Shown: positions 17,765-25,801 of the stretch, one piece after another
Numbering within the stretch: the stretch's first letter is position 1
Layout of the letters: each line of letters opens with the position of its first letter
NCBI RefSeq assembly: GCF_000336915.1
Contig: NZ_AOMD01000018.1
Span: 202,425 to 241,653 of the forward strand
Reading direction: 5' to 3'
Source: Halococcus saccharolyticus DSM 5350
Lineage (GTDB): Archaea > Halobacteriota > Halobacteria > Halobacteriales > Halococcaceae
DNA: 39,229 nucleotides
The notes under the pieces: model-generated
What the model saw: only the letters and a program-made list of their open reading frames with translations
What the model was told of the DNA's origin: nothing
Databases searched by the model: none
Program-made: the position numbers and the translations under genes

Positions 17765-18331
17765 ATGGGTGACCGGAAAATGGCTTCCGACACAGGTCAA
17801 GTGAACATATCGCTTGACACGGACGTGAAAGAAGAATGGCAACAGTACGTCGACGAACATCCCGATTATCGCTACGTGTCCCACCTTGTCCGGGCGGCAG
17901 TCGGGAAAGAAATCCGAGGACAGTACGGTGGTGGCGGGGGGGCTTCGGGCGACGTGGCCGAGCGACTATCCGACATCGAATCCCTGCTTTTGGACATCCA
18001 GAACGGCGTCGACGACGTTCACGATCGGATGGATGCCGTGGAATCCCAGTTGGAAGGCCCATCGACCGATGTCACCGATCTCGCAGGGGATGTGTTCGAA
18101 TGCCTGCCGTCAGAGGGAATGGCTGGTCGGACCACCCAAGATGTACTGTCCGGCGAAGAGCACGCCGTTGACGAAGGCACAGTTCTGACCGGACGAATCA
18201 GCGATATCGCTGATCACTTGGACACCGATCCGATCCGTGTGCGACAGGCACTACAACAATTGAAAGAAGACACGCCGCTTGTCGATTCACAAAACATCGG
18301 TGGCGATGAAAGCTGGTTCCGAGTGAATTGA
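17765..18331 (+). CDS. RHH-like/coiled-coil/winged-helix putative regulator
   Basis: 188 residues. The first 50 (V-N-I-S-L-D-T-D-V-K-E-E-W, then Y-V-S-H-L-V-R-A-A-V) resemble a ribbon-helix-helix DNA-binding unit. A Gly-rich hinge and a coiled coil (about 65-95) follow, and residues 100-188 look like a winged helix (I-S-D-I-A-D-H-L-D-T-D-P-I-R-V-R-Q-A-L). The integrase starts two bases after its stop, so the pair is one operon. By position it may control integration or excision, like small DNA-binding proteins next to other archaeal integrases; this is inference. The ATG at 17765 fits the TATA spacing, with an alternative ATG at 17780. Confidence 0.75.
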   Translation: MGDRKMASDTGQVNISLDTDVKEEWQQYVDEHPDYRYVSHLVRAAVGKEIRGQYGGGGGASGDVAERLSDIESLLLDIQNGVDDVHDRMDAVESQLEGPSTDVTDLAGDVFECLPSEGMAGRTTQDVLSGEEHAVDEGTVLTGRISDIADHLDTDPIRVRQALQQLKEDTPLVDSQNIGGDESWFRVN

Positions 18332-18332
18332 T

Positions 18333-19319
18333 ATGGCAGCCACCACCACCCGGACCCCCATCGGGAACGAGCACATCGATGAGTTTCTTGACGACGTTCA
18401 CGGGCTGAAATCCGATGGGACCTACCAGACCCGGCATTCCGATCTGAAGAACTTCTACGGTTGGATGCAGGACAACGGCCACGACGACGTTACGGAGCTG
18501 TCGGCACGCGACATCCGGAAGTATCTGATTTGGAACGACCGGCAGGGATACGCACCTGCCACCATCCAGTCGCGCTATATGTCGGTCACGATGCTATTCA
18601 AAGAACTATCTGGTATCTACGACGTGATCGACGAAGACGACAACCCGATGGAAAATCTGGATTACATGTCGGTTTCGGGGCTGATGGAAGGCACAAAAAA
18701 GACCGACGACGACCCGGACAACGTTGTCTTCGTCACCCCCGAGGAGGTCAACATGATGTGCGAGGATGCACCAAATCCCCAACATCGAAACCAGCTAATC
18801 CTGCGCATTCTGTTTCAGACCGGTGTTCGTGTTCAAGAATGTCGAGACATGAAGCTTGAACACGTCGACCGGGACGAGCGGTCCATCCAGATTCACAGCC
18901 AGAAGACCGACGACTGGCGCACCGTGTGGTGGCAGCCCGGCAAGGTAGACACCCTGATGGCTATGTGGGTCGACCATCTTCGGGACACCCATTCCCCGGC
19001 TGCTGAGTCAGACCACCTGTTTCTAACAAACCGGTCCGAGAAATTGGGGAAGTCCCGAATCCAAGAGATGGTGCGCGACACCGCGAAGCGAGCAGGGATC
19101 CAGTCCGTACTATACACCGACCCGGCCGGAAAAGACCACCATCGGATTACGCCCCATGCGTTCCGACACGGCCACTGTGTGAACGCGGTGCGCAACGACA
19201 TTGATATTGCCTTCGTTCGGGAGCACGTCGGGCATGAGTCCATCGAGACAACCAAACGCTATCTTCAGTTCAAAGAGGAGGAAATCCGGGACGCCTACCA
19301 CCGGTTCGACACCGCGTAG
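18333..19319 (+). CDS. Tyrosine recombinase / integrase
   Basis: 328 residues. An N-terminal SAM-like core-binding domain covers about 10-120, the catalytic domain 130-328. All expected catalytic residues are present: Arg166 in G-V-R-V-Q-E, Lys191 in S-Q-K-T, His275-x-x-Arg278 in P-H-A-F-R-H, His301 in H-V-G-H and the nucleophile Tyr310 in T-K-R-Y-L. It should cut and rejoin DNA at the GACGCCAATAA core. The gene follows the regulator by one base of spacing and lies 0.6 kb from attL, as usual for integrases of archaeal elements. It appears intact. Confidence 0.95.
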   Translation: MAATTTRTPIGNEHIDEFLDDVHGLKSDGTYQTRHSDLKNFYGWMQDNGHDDVTELSARDIRKYLIWNDRQGYAPATIQSRYMSVTMLFKELSGIYDVIDEDDNPMENLDYMSVSGLMEGTKKTDDDPDNVVFVTPEEVNMMCEDAPNPQHRNQLILRILFQTGVRVQECRDMKLEHVDRDERSIQIHSQKTDDWRTVWWQPGKVDTLMAMWVDHLRDTHSPAAESDHLFLTNRSEKLGKSRIQEMVRDTAKRAGIQSVLYTDPAGKDHHRITPHAFRHGHCVNAVRNDIDIAFVREHVGHESIETTKRYLQFKEEEIRDAYHRFDTA

Positions 19320-19744
19320 CCCCACCTTCCGGCTATTTTCAGCCCAATATCGGTCGCTGTGACCGTCGCACGAACCGACGAAACGCCTGCTATTCGTCAC
19401 CGTCAGAACGCCGTAGAACGCACTGTGCGCGTCGTGGCGGCATAGGGGTGCGACAGTCAACACAACCTATGTCGTTATCTGTCGATAATCGCAAGACGGT
19501 AGTACGGTCAGTATTAAAATTGTCAAAGTGCCGGAACATTCAAGCGTATCGTCGCCTTACCTGACGGTAGAAAGTTAGGAACTGATGTTCGGATGGGTGA
19601 GATCATCCGAACGGCCACGATTCGAATCCCATCGTGGTGACGATGACAGGGTGGAGACCTGTGCCATTTGCTTCGGTTGCGGGGCACTTAGGCCTATTGT
19701 CCTCGTCAACACGGTGGTGAGACGACAAGCTGCATATCGAGATC
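19320..19744. other. Non-coding region between integrase and helicase-like gene
   Basis: No convincing gene in this 425-bp gap. It contains a copy of CGTCAGAACGCCGT (19401-19414) that recurs at 26130-26143, an A+T-rich spot around 19510, and a cluster of inverted repeats from 19587 to about 19690. An 82-residue frame across 19585-19833 has a C-A-I-C-F-G-C-G cluster but overlaps the hairpins and the next gene, so I did not call it. The region could hold a replication origin, a promoter or a structured RNA. Confidence 0.4.
19587..19637. promoter_or_regulatory. Two adjacent hairpins
   Basis: GTTCGGATG (19587-19595) pairs perfectly with CATCCGAAC (19604-19612) across an 8-base loop. Two bases later CCACGA (19615-19620) pairs with TCGTGG (19632-19637) across an 11-base loop containing TTCGAATC. 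The second loop resembles a tRNA T loop, but the stem and the absence of other arms rule out a tRNA gene. No T-tract follows, so a simple terminator is unlikely. Confidence 0.55.
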
Positions 19745-21583
19745 TTGGCTACTACCCCCACTACGGACGAATCGACGAATCGAACGACGAACGAACGACC
19801 ACCGGAAGTCCTAACCCAGCAGTGGGTCCGTGACCGGACGAGAGCGGTCATCACCGACGCGCTTCGGGCCAACGGAGAGACCTTAGTCGAAGCCCCACCT
19901 GCCGCCGGCAAGACGACTGGACTGTTCGCTGCGGTTGAGGACACAGGTGAACCGATCACCTACCTAACCCAACGGGAGGACCTGTACGACCAAGCCGGCA
20001 AGCTGGCGCGCGACCACGGACTGAAACCGAAGGTCCTGCCGAGCCCACACCGGACGTGTCCGACATTTGAAGGCGACCACGGCGACGAGTGGCGCAATCG
20101 TGTGACGACTGTCTACGGTCCTAACGTCGGCGGTGCTGCCATCCACAAAGTGATGGACTTGCCATGCAGCGATGAGGGCACTTGCCCCTACCAGCTGGCG
20201 TGGGACTTCGAGCCGGCGAACTACGACGTTCTGGTGGGTCATTACGTCCATGCTAACGTTCCGTCCGCCGTCGAGAATCGGACGATCGTCATCGATGAGT
20301 TCGCCGAGGAAGCCGCCGTAACCACCTTCCACGATCCCGAACCCGTGGTTTCGGCATTCGTATCACGTCGGCGCGGGCTTCCGTTCGACGACTGGACTGA
20401 TTTCGTCGAACATCGTCACGAACGAAGACCCGAAGCCGTCCGCTGGTTCGTTCGCAACTACCGCGACAAGAACCCCGACTCATGGGATGTCATCGATGAC
20501 GATGGTGATGTGCATGGACTGGCCGGCGAGCTTGTGCTGGGACTGTTGTTCGCCGAGGATTTGGGTAACGGCTTCCGAACAACGGAGAAGACGATCCCCA
20601 AACCGACACCGGATGGGTGGCAACGAATGGCGCTGCGAGACACGTCCGTCCGGCGACGAATGTCCCCAAAAGTCGCATGGAACACCGAGAAGAACGCCGT
20701 CCATCTGCTATCCGTCCCCAACTTCGACGACGCGAACGGAGTGGCCGCGCTTGATGGCACACCCACAAAACGCATGTGGGATACGGCCTTTGGCGTTTCC
20801 TTCGACCACGAGCGAGTCGTTCCGCCGTCGAGGATGAACGACTATCTAACCGACGCGCTGGATATCAAAGTCCATCAGTACGGTGCGCACGATCCGGATA
20901 AGGCCGGCACGCGACCGTATTCGTCGGGCAATCACCTGTATGCCGAGACTGACGAGAAGCTACTTCATGGGATAGGGATGCACTTCGATGCCGATCCCGA
21001 TGTCATCACGACGAGAGCAGCAATTCGTGAGTACGACGAAGACGACCGAGTTCTTCATCACGCCGACGAATATCGAAACTTCGCGTCGGTGAAGTCATCG
21101 AACGCTTTTCGTGAATCGACTGTCGGAGCTGTCCTTGGTTCCCCACACCCCGGTGACGAGACATTCAAGCGGTGGGGCGCTTTCATGGGATCCGCAATCG
21201 AGGGGTCCGGCAAGGGAGTAGATCGTTCCTACCGAGCCGTCGGCGACGAGATATACCACCACTACGTCCACAATCAGGTGCTACAGTCGATTCTGCGGTT
21301 TGGACGCGACGGACAGGAGGCGCATGTCCTTGTCACGTCGATGTGTACGCCGTCGTGGGTCGAACCTGAGCCGTTGAAGATGATGACGTTCAGCGGAAGT
21401 AGCAGTAGGGCTGTCGTTGATTGCCTTCGTGACAGCGACGGAATGTCGCAGAGTGAAATCGTTGACGAGACCGGACTATCCCAGCAGGCAGCATCGAAGG
21501 CGTTGAACGGACTGGATGAGAATGGGTTCGTCGCTGTTGAAGACAAACCCGGCCCATACAGCAGTCAATACGTGTGGAATTAG
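19745..21583 (+). CDS. Helicase-like NTPase with C-terminal winged helix
   Basis: 612 residues. Walker A is A-P-P-A-A-G-K-T-T (50-58), a DE-box I-V-I-D-E-F lies near 181-186, and Q-S-I-L-R-F-G-R near 514-521 resembles SF2 motif VI. The last 65 residues form a MarR-like winged helix (S-Q-S-E-I-V-D-E-T-G-L-S-Q-Q-A-A). It is the largest protein of the element and the best candidate for its replication or copy control. The start is uncertain: the frame opens at 19721 and its only ordinary start is TTG at 19745, without a clear TATA box or SD. Cellular partners are unknown. Confidence 0.8.
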   Translation: MATTPTTDESTNRTTNERPPEVLTQQWVRDRTRAVITDALRANGETLVEAPPAAGKTTGLFAAVEDTGEPITYLTQREDLYDQAGKLARDHGLKPKVLPSPHRTCPTFEGDHGDEWRNRVTTVYGPNVGGAAIHKVMDLPCSDEGTCPYQLAWDFEPANYDVLVGHYVHANVPSAVENRTIVIDEFAEEAAVTTFHDPEPVVSAFVSRRRGLPFDDWTDFVEHRHERRPEAVRWFVRNYRDKNPDSWDVIDDDGDVHGLAGELVLGLLFAEDLGNGFRTTEKTIPKPTPDGWQRMALRDTSVRRRMSPKVAWNTEKNAVHLLSVPNFDDANGVAALDGTPTKRMWDTAFGVSFDHERVVPPSRMNDYLTDALDIKVHQYGAHDPDKAGTRPYSSGNHLYAETDEKLLHGIGMHFDADPDVITTRAAIREYDEDDRVLHHADEYRNFASVKSSNAFRESTVGAVLGSPHPGDETFKRWGAFMGSAIEGSGKGVDRSYRAVGDEIYHHYVHNQVLQSILRFGRDGQEAHVLVTSMCTPSWVEPEPLKMMTFSGSSSRAVVDCLRDSDGMSQSEIVDETGLSQQAASKALNGLDENGFVAVEDKPGPYSSQYVWN

Positions 21584-21600
21584 GAGTCCATGTGAATCAT

Positions 21601-21656
21601 TGTGAAGCTACCACGATCCCATACTAAGCTTAGTATGGGACTATTGTACCTTCACA
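21601..21656. promoter_or_regulatory. Nested dyad site 1
   Basis: A 24-bp perfect palindrome (21617-21640, half-site TCCCATACTAAG, HindIII-type AAGCTT centre) is surrounded by a second pair of arms, TGTGAAG (21601-21607) and CTTCACA (21650-21656). Both pairs share one centre (21628.5), with spacers of exactly nine bases. With no loop it is a poor terminator and a good binding site for a dimeric or tetrameric protein. Confidence 0.85.
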
Positions 21657-21720
21657 GTCGTTATCATGGTAGTCGTTAAGGACGACGGCAATCTACGTTG
21701 AACTTGGGAGGGTGTAGCAT

Positions 21721-21766
21721 GAAGTTCGCAATCCCATACTAAGCTTATTATGGAGTCGTGAACTTC
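21721..21766. promoter_or_regulatory. Nested dyad site 2
   Basis: A second copy of the half-site TCCCATACTAAG (21732-21743) with a less perfect right half, centred at 21743.5. Outer arms GAAGTTC (21721-21727) and GAACTTC (21760-21766) are placed symmetrically about the same centre. The centres of sites 1 and 2 are 115 bp apart, close to eleven turns of B-DNA. Confidence 0.8.
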
Positions 21767-21833
21767 GTGCCAAGGACTGTCGTGGATGGCACTGACCCGA
21801 ACAACTAACGGTCCCATCGTTCACCTGTCCGCT

Positions 21834-22088
21834 ATGGCGCAGAAACAGACGACCGACATGGATGACTGGGAAGAAATCGGCGAACAGGCACAGAAGGCAC
21901 GCGAGGAGCTGTTCAAACTTCACGAGTTGTTGGGTGGTGGCGACGCCGTGCCAAAGACCGTATGGCGGGACGCTTTCGAAAAGGCCGATGGTGGTCTGTC
22001 TGCGCTGAAATCCGACTTGGAGGATCGTATGGTCGAGGAGCATCCCGATGAGTTCGACACCGACGTGTTCTACGGCGGCGATTACTGA
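21834..22088 (+). CDS. Small acidic helical protein of the element
   Basis: 84 residues from the ATG at 21834; an in-frame ATG at 21786 would add 16 residues that lack the acidic bias. The protein is predicted mainly helical (E-E-I-G-E-Q-A-Q-K-A-R-E-E-L-F-K-L) with an acidic C-terminus ending F-Y-G-G-D-Y. It starts about 70 bp after the second dyad site and could be controlled by it. I do not recognise the family. Confidence 0.6.
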   Translation: MAQKQTTDMDDWEEIGEQAQKAREELFKLHELLGGGDAVPKTVWRDAFEKADGGLSALKSDLEDRMVEEHPDEFDTDVFYGGDY

Positions 22089-22377
22089 CTGAACCAGTCG
22101 CTTCGGTTCGAGCAAGAGACGTTCATTCGGCAATTCGGCCAGTGATTGCGCCGTTCAACTACACTTTTCGCGTGGTATATCGGCTGTCGATGTTCTGTTG
22201 ACAACACAACGGTGTCGATACGGACCAACGCCAGTGGGTGTTTGTGGTCGTTCTGAGCGGCATGGTATTGTCGCAGGAAGGGAAGGATAGGTTGCTAATC
22301 GGGCGTGACACACAGACACGATATGTGGGTGAGTGACAAACACTAAGTGCCGCCCATCGGTGATTTCGTTCAAGCAG

Positions 22378-23286
22378 ATGGCAACGACGAGAGAATCCGG
22401 GCAGGTCTTGTCGCAGCTACAGTCGATGGACAGCTACGACTTTGAGCATCTGGTGGCCGATCTATGGGAACAGCAGGGATGGGATACTGAGGTGTCACAG
22501 GCGAGTTCAGACGCCGGTATCGATGTGATTGCGACGAAGGAAAACCCGTATCCACAGAAGAAGCTGATACAAGCGAAACGCTACGGTCCCAATACGACCG
22601 TTGGCAGCCCTGACATGCAGCAATATTATTCGTTGAAAGAGCAGGAAGACAACGTCGATTCCGTCGTCATTGTAACATCCAACGAGTTCACCTACGACGC
22701 CGAGGAACGCGCCCAAGAACTGAACGTTAAAACCGTCAACGGCGACGAAATGGTCGAACTGATTGACCGACTCAATAGCTACGATCTGCTGGACCAATAC
22801 GATACATCCGATGTGATATCTGGTACTGCATCCCCCACTGTCAACGAGGCTCAATCCGAAGATAAATCAACAGATGAGGGGTTCTGGGCCGGCATTTCCA
22901 ATGATTCGTACTATCGTTTCATCCAACTTGGAACAGCAGTATGGACTTTTGGTTTCATACTGGGAATAGCAGGATATTCTGGTAGTGGCGGGACGCTGGA
23001 CGGTATATTCGGGCTTGTATCCATCATCACGTGGGTCGTGATGCCACCCGGCCTATACTACGAGGCGCAACGAGTAGCGGGAGAAACTGACTGGACACCA
23101 TACAAGACGCTTTATGCCGCTACTGCCGTCATACCGTTTCTAAACGCCCTTATTGGCGGAATCTACTTGTATCGTCGAAAGAATGCCTATGAACGGGCAC
23201 GGCCCCAAGGAATCGAGGAATCCGGTAGCTTCAGTGTCGAATCGGCAGACGATTCGCGCGAATCCATCACGGAACGATCCGAGTAG
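22378..23286 (+). CDS. Mrr-type restriction endonuclease-like protein with membrane helices
   Basis: 302 residues. The N-terminal 110 residues match the Mrr-cat PD-(D/E)XK fold: Y-D-F-E-H-L-V-A-D-L-W, then D-A-G-I-D-V (Asp49) and I-Q-A-K-R-Y (Gln65, Lys67). Three membrane helices follow between about 180 and 270, with a charged tail. Mrr-like nucleases are known in modification-dependent restriction and other defence. A membrane-tethered form would cut DNA near the envelope, which is inference. The ATG at 22378 is chosen over an in-frame GTG at 22333 because an ACTAAG element lies about 27 bp upstream. Codons are less G+C-biased than in the chromosome. Confidence 0.8.
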   Translation: MATTRESGQVLSQLQSMDSYDFEHLVADLWEQQGWDTEVSQASSDAGIDVIATKENPYPQKKLIQAKRYGPNTTVGSPDMQQYYSLKEQEDNVDSVVIVTSNEFTYDAEERAQELNVKTVNGDEMVELIDRLNSYDLLDQYDTSDVISGTASPTVNEAQSEDKSTDEGFWAGISNDSYYRFIQLGTAVWTFGFILGIAGYSGSGGTLDGIFGLVSIITWVVMPPGLYYEAQRVAGETDWTPYKTLYAATAVIPFLNALIGGIYLYRRKNAYERARPQGIEESGSFSVESADDSRESITERSE

Positions 23287-23569
23287 GAAGGGGCGCAGCC
23301 AGTTTATTATTGATGGTTGCCGTTTGTGTTTTGCAGCACAGTTCGGTTGTAACGTCCACCCGCGGCTTTTCACCGCCAATTGAATACTGTGAAGAAATCG
23401 TATCGTCGGACATCACCGTATTGGTCGATACAGACCATCTGTGTTATAGAATGTGTCGATACGGGACGTTAGGGGGCCTCAACGACGGTGTTTTGTGGCT
23501 TCGTGACATAGGTCTGGCAATGACAATTTCGCATCCGCAGCGACTGGGTGATTCACTGATTATCAAATC

Positions 23570-23863
23570 ATGACTGACGAAGACGAAGCCACGATTGCGG
23601 AGCTTGAACAGCGCCATGAACGATTACAGCGGAAAGCGAAGCGAAAACCGAGCTGGCAGCGTGCCGCCGACAACGCCGCCGAGGAACTAATCGAAGCGAA
23701 GTGCGACCGAGTCGAGGAATTGGAAGTACAGTCTGACGACATGAGTCCGGCCGGCGCGGTGTTGGCACGTAGTCTTGGTGCGACCGAAGCCGGTCAGACG
23801 GCCGAACTACGCGACGAGATTGACCGACATCGAAGCGACATCGCGGAACTGGAGGAACAATGA
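23570..23863 (+). CDS. Small coiled-coil protein of the element
   Basis: 97 residues, almost wholly helical and charged. Two coiled segments (A-E-L-E-Q-R-H-E-R-L-Q-R and A-E-L-R-D-E-I-D-R-H) flank a middle region with M-S-P-A-G-A-V-L-A-R-S-L-G. The stop overlaps the start of the next gene by ATGA, so the two are co-translated. No family was recognised. It could be a scaffold or adaptor for the next product; nothing in the sequence proves this. Confidence 0.65.
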   Translation: MTDEDEATIAELEQRHERLQRKAKRKPSWQRAADNAAEELIEAKCDRVEELEVQSDDMSPAGAVLARSLGATEAGQTAELRDEIDRHRSDIAELEEQ

Positions 23864-24243
23864 GTTCTAAAGCTGACGGAGTGAACAGGGAGATTCGTTC
23901 CGCCGTCCGTGATTCAGATGCCGGACTACGAATGAACGAGTTGAATCTGGCCATCACCGTATCCGACGGAGATGATGTTTTCGCCGAAGTGTCGATAGGC
24001 CGTGACCGCCAGCGCCAGAAGATCGTCCATGTCATGACGGCTGCCGTCCGTGGTGTGCTACAGGCTACCGAGAGTGCATCCCATGACAGCGACGGCGACT
24101 TCACATCGCCACCGACGGACGGCGAGGCCACAGTCGTCGTTGTGGCCGACCGTATCTACCGCGTATCCGTCGAGAACGACTGGCAGGACCTGCCCGACCC
24201 AAAGCTATCGACAAGGGTTACATCGACCATCAGCGCCGTCTGA
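23860..24243 (+). CDS. Unknown soluble protein of the element
   Basis: 127 residues with alternating strands (L-N-L-A-I-T-V-S-D-G-D-D, A-T-V-V-V-V-A-D-R-I-Y-R-V-S-V) and one helix, V-M-T-A-A-V-R-G-V-L. It is coupled to the preceding coiled-coil gene by ATGA. No membrane segment, signal or catalytic motif is visible and I do not recognise it. The next gene runs toward it on the minus strand. Confidence 0.65.
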   Translation: MSSKADGVNREIRSAVRDSDAGLRMNELNLAITVSDGDDVFAEVSIGRDRQRQKIVHVMTAAVRGVLQATESASHDSDGDFTSPPTDGEATVVVVADRIYRVSVENDWQDLPDPKLSTRVTSTISAV

Positions 24244-24332
24244 CGGATACAACTTCTTTCAGGGCAGCGACAGGGAGCGCGCGGGCTATCTAAAGCCGTG
24301 TGTGGACAGCCACGGTGGTCGGGCTGCTACGA

Positions 24333-25310
24333 CTAATCCCGTACTATGTTCCCCGGTTCGGGTTCGCCGCTATCTTGACTGGTTGTATCGTCGGTGTCTG
24401 TCGAACCGTCATCTGAGGAGTCGCTATCTTCTGTTGATTCTGTAGATTCGGTTCCTTCTCGCTGAGATGGGGGCGATTCGTTTAGTAGTTCTTCGGTATT
24501 GGAAACGCGCTTCCACAGGAACCCCAGTGTCCACAGGAATCCGACTATCCATACTACGGACACCGCTACAGGTTCGATCCATGCGAACGGGGATGAATAG
24601 GTCCACCCGAGTTCATGCAGAAGACGGACGAAAAGAGGAAACATGACTGACAGAGCAATTGGAACGGCAGCCGATTTGATACCATCTTGAAGCTGCTGGG
24701 GGTCTAACGATTTGTCTTCTTCTACCAACAGTTCCCATTCGTCTTCTAATTCGTCAATATCACCTTGAATTTCTGAAACAACCGAGTCATGGCGGTCATA
24801 TTTTTCGCGGTCGTATATGTCCCAGAGTGCTTCGACGATATATTTGAAGTCATTATCAAGAAATACCGCTGAATCCATTGTTGGGCCTCTTGATCGCAAC
24901 TTTTCAAGGATTTCATCCCAACGTTCGCGGATTGTTTCGGCATGGTGCTGAATTAGGTCATCCGCAGTCAGTCCTCGATGCGTGATTAGCCCCTGCATCG
25001 CATCGTCAACTGATATTTCAGTTGCAGGTGGGTCCCAATCACTACCAACATCGTATTTTATGAACGAGTCAACATCGTCTTCTGCGCTTTCACGCCTCCA
25101 ACGAACCTCGGTTTGCTCAACTTGTTCAGTGCGAAAATCCTTACGGGCAAGTAGGACCTCTTGTTCGGCTTCAACAGAGTTGGCTCGTTGCCGTATGCGC
25201 GACCGTTGAGTTTTGAGATCGGAATACCGCGTAACAAGGTAAGCAGTAAGGATACCAACGAAAATGCTTGCTGTTGAAGCAAGAACGCCATAGAATTGGA
25301 GCAGCGCCAT
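24333..25310 (-). CDS. Membrane protein with long cytoplasmic helical domain
   Basis: 325 residues. One membrane helix (about residues 7-25, F-Y-G-V-L-A-S-T-A-S-I-F-V-G-I-L) is followed by roughly 180 charged, mostly helical residues, then two more helices (about 212-275) and a Ser/Thr/Asp/Glu-rich tail. The layout recalls membrane sensors or anchoring proteins, but I recognise no family. The ATG at 25310 begins right at the first helix. The gene is convergent with the 23860 gene. Its A+T-richer codons agree with foreign origin. Confidence 0.75.
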   Translation of the reverse strand: MALLQFYGVLASTASIFVGILTAYLVTRYSDLKTQRSRIRQRANSVEAEQEVLLARKDFRTEQVEQTEVRWRRESAEDDVDSFIKYDVGSDWDPPATEISVDDAMQGLITHRGLTADDLIQHHAETIRERWDEILEKLRSRGPTMDSAVFLDNDFKYIVEALWDIYDREKYDRHDSVVSEIQGDIDELEDEWELLVEEDKSLDPQQLQDGIKSAAVPIALSVMFPLFVRLLHELGWTYSSPFAWIEPVAVSVVWIVGFLWTLGFLWKRVSNTEELLNESPPSQREGTESTESTEDSDSSDDGSTDTDDTTSQDSGEPEPGNIVRD

Positions 25311-25477
25311 ATTGGTGAATTACATCTTCGGTGGAATGAAACGCTGATATCATTTTTGGTGTCCGGTGGACAGTCACAGGGCGAGGGCAAACACTGCGTA
25401 TTCTCCTACCCGCAGGATTCGAGCGGTGGTTCCGGATCGACAGGGCTGATACTGCCTCTGAGGTGGTTGTCGGGGCG

Positions 25478-25801
25478 TTATGGAACGGTTGTTACCGCCG
25501 ACCAGCCAAAGACGAATGCAAAAACAACGACCCAAGCCATGACCAGCCAGACACGATGAAGGATGCTTCGATAATCTCGATACTTGCCAGTTAGCAGACT
25601 CAGTCCGAACGAACCGATCAATACCGCCCCTCCAATGAGGCCGACGAACAGTAGAACTGTCCCACCACGTCTGCGAACAAGAGGAATAAACGAAAAGTAC
25701 GCTGATACCAATTTTGGGATGACCCACAGTGCGAACCCCAAGCAAACAATCCCGACCACGCCCCTAAGTACGGAATTGGGTTTCACTGCTTGAGGCGACA
25801 A
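25478..25801 (-). CDS. Small membrane protein
   Basis: 107 residues with three hydrophobic helices: about residues 13-37, 45-69 and 82-104. A basic patch (L-V-R-R-R-G-G) lies between the first two. The only upstream start is TTG at 25801; a GTG at codon 6 is an alternative. It lies 167 bp upstream of the larger membrane protein on the same strand, so the two may be one transcript. Function unknown. Confidence 0.65.
   Translation of the reverse strand: MSPQAVKPNSVLRGVVGIVCLGFALWVIPKLVSAYFSFIPLVRRRGGTVLLFVGLIGGAVLIGSFGLSLLTGKYRDYRSILHRVWLVMAWVVVFAFVFGWSAVTTVP

Noticed and set aside
17634-18062. 142-residue minus-strand frame across attL
   Set aside because: It is the antisense of the regulator gene and a shifted frame of the pilin remnant.
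19604-19640. Possible tRNA fragment (TTCGAATCCC, as in a T loop)
   Set aside because: The flanking bases pair as a 6-bp hairpin with an 11-base loop, not a T arm, and no acceptor or anticodon arm can be drawn on either strand.
19585-19833. 82-residue frame with a Cys cluster
   Set aside because: It runs through the hairpins and overlaps the helicase-like gene; the rest is not protein-like and has no start signal.
23310-23573. 87-residue frame ending in ATGA with the 23570 gene
   Set aside because: The stop-start overlap is tempting, but composition is not that of a haloarchaeal protein and no promoter or SD fits. It remains possible at low confidence.
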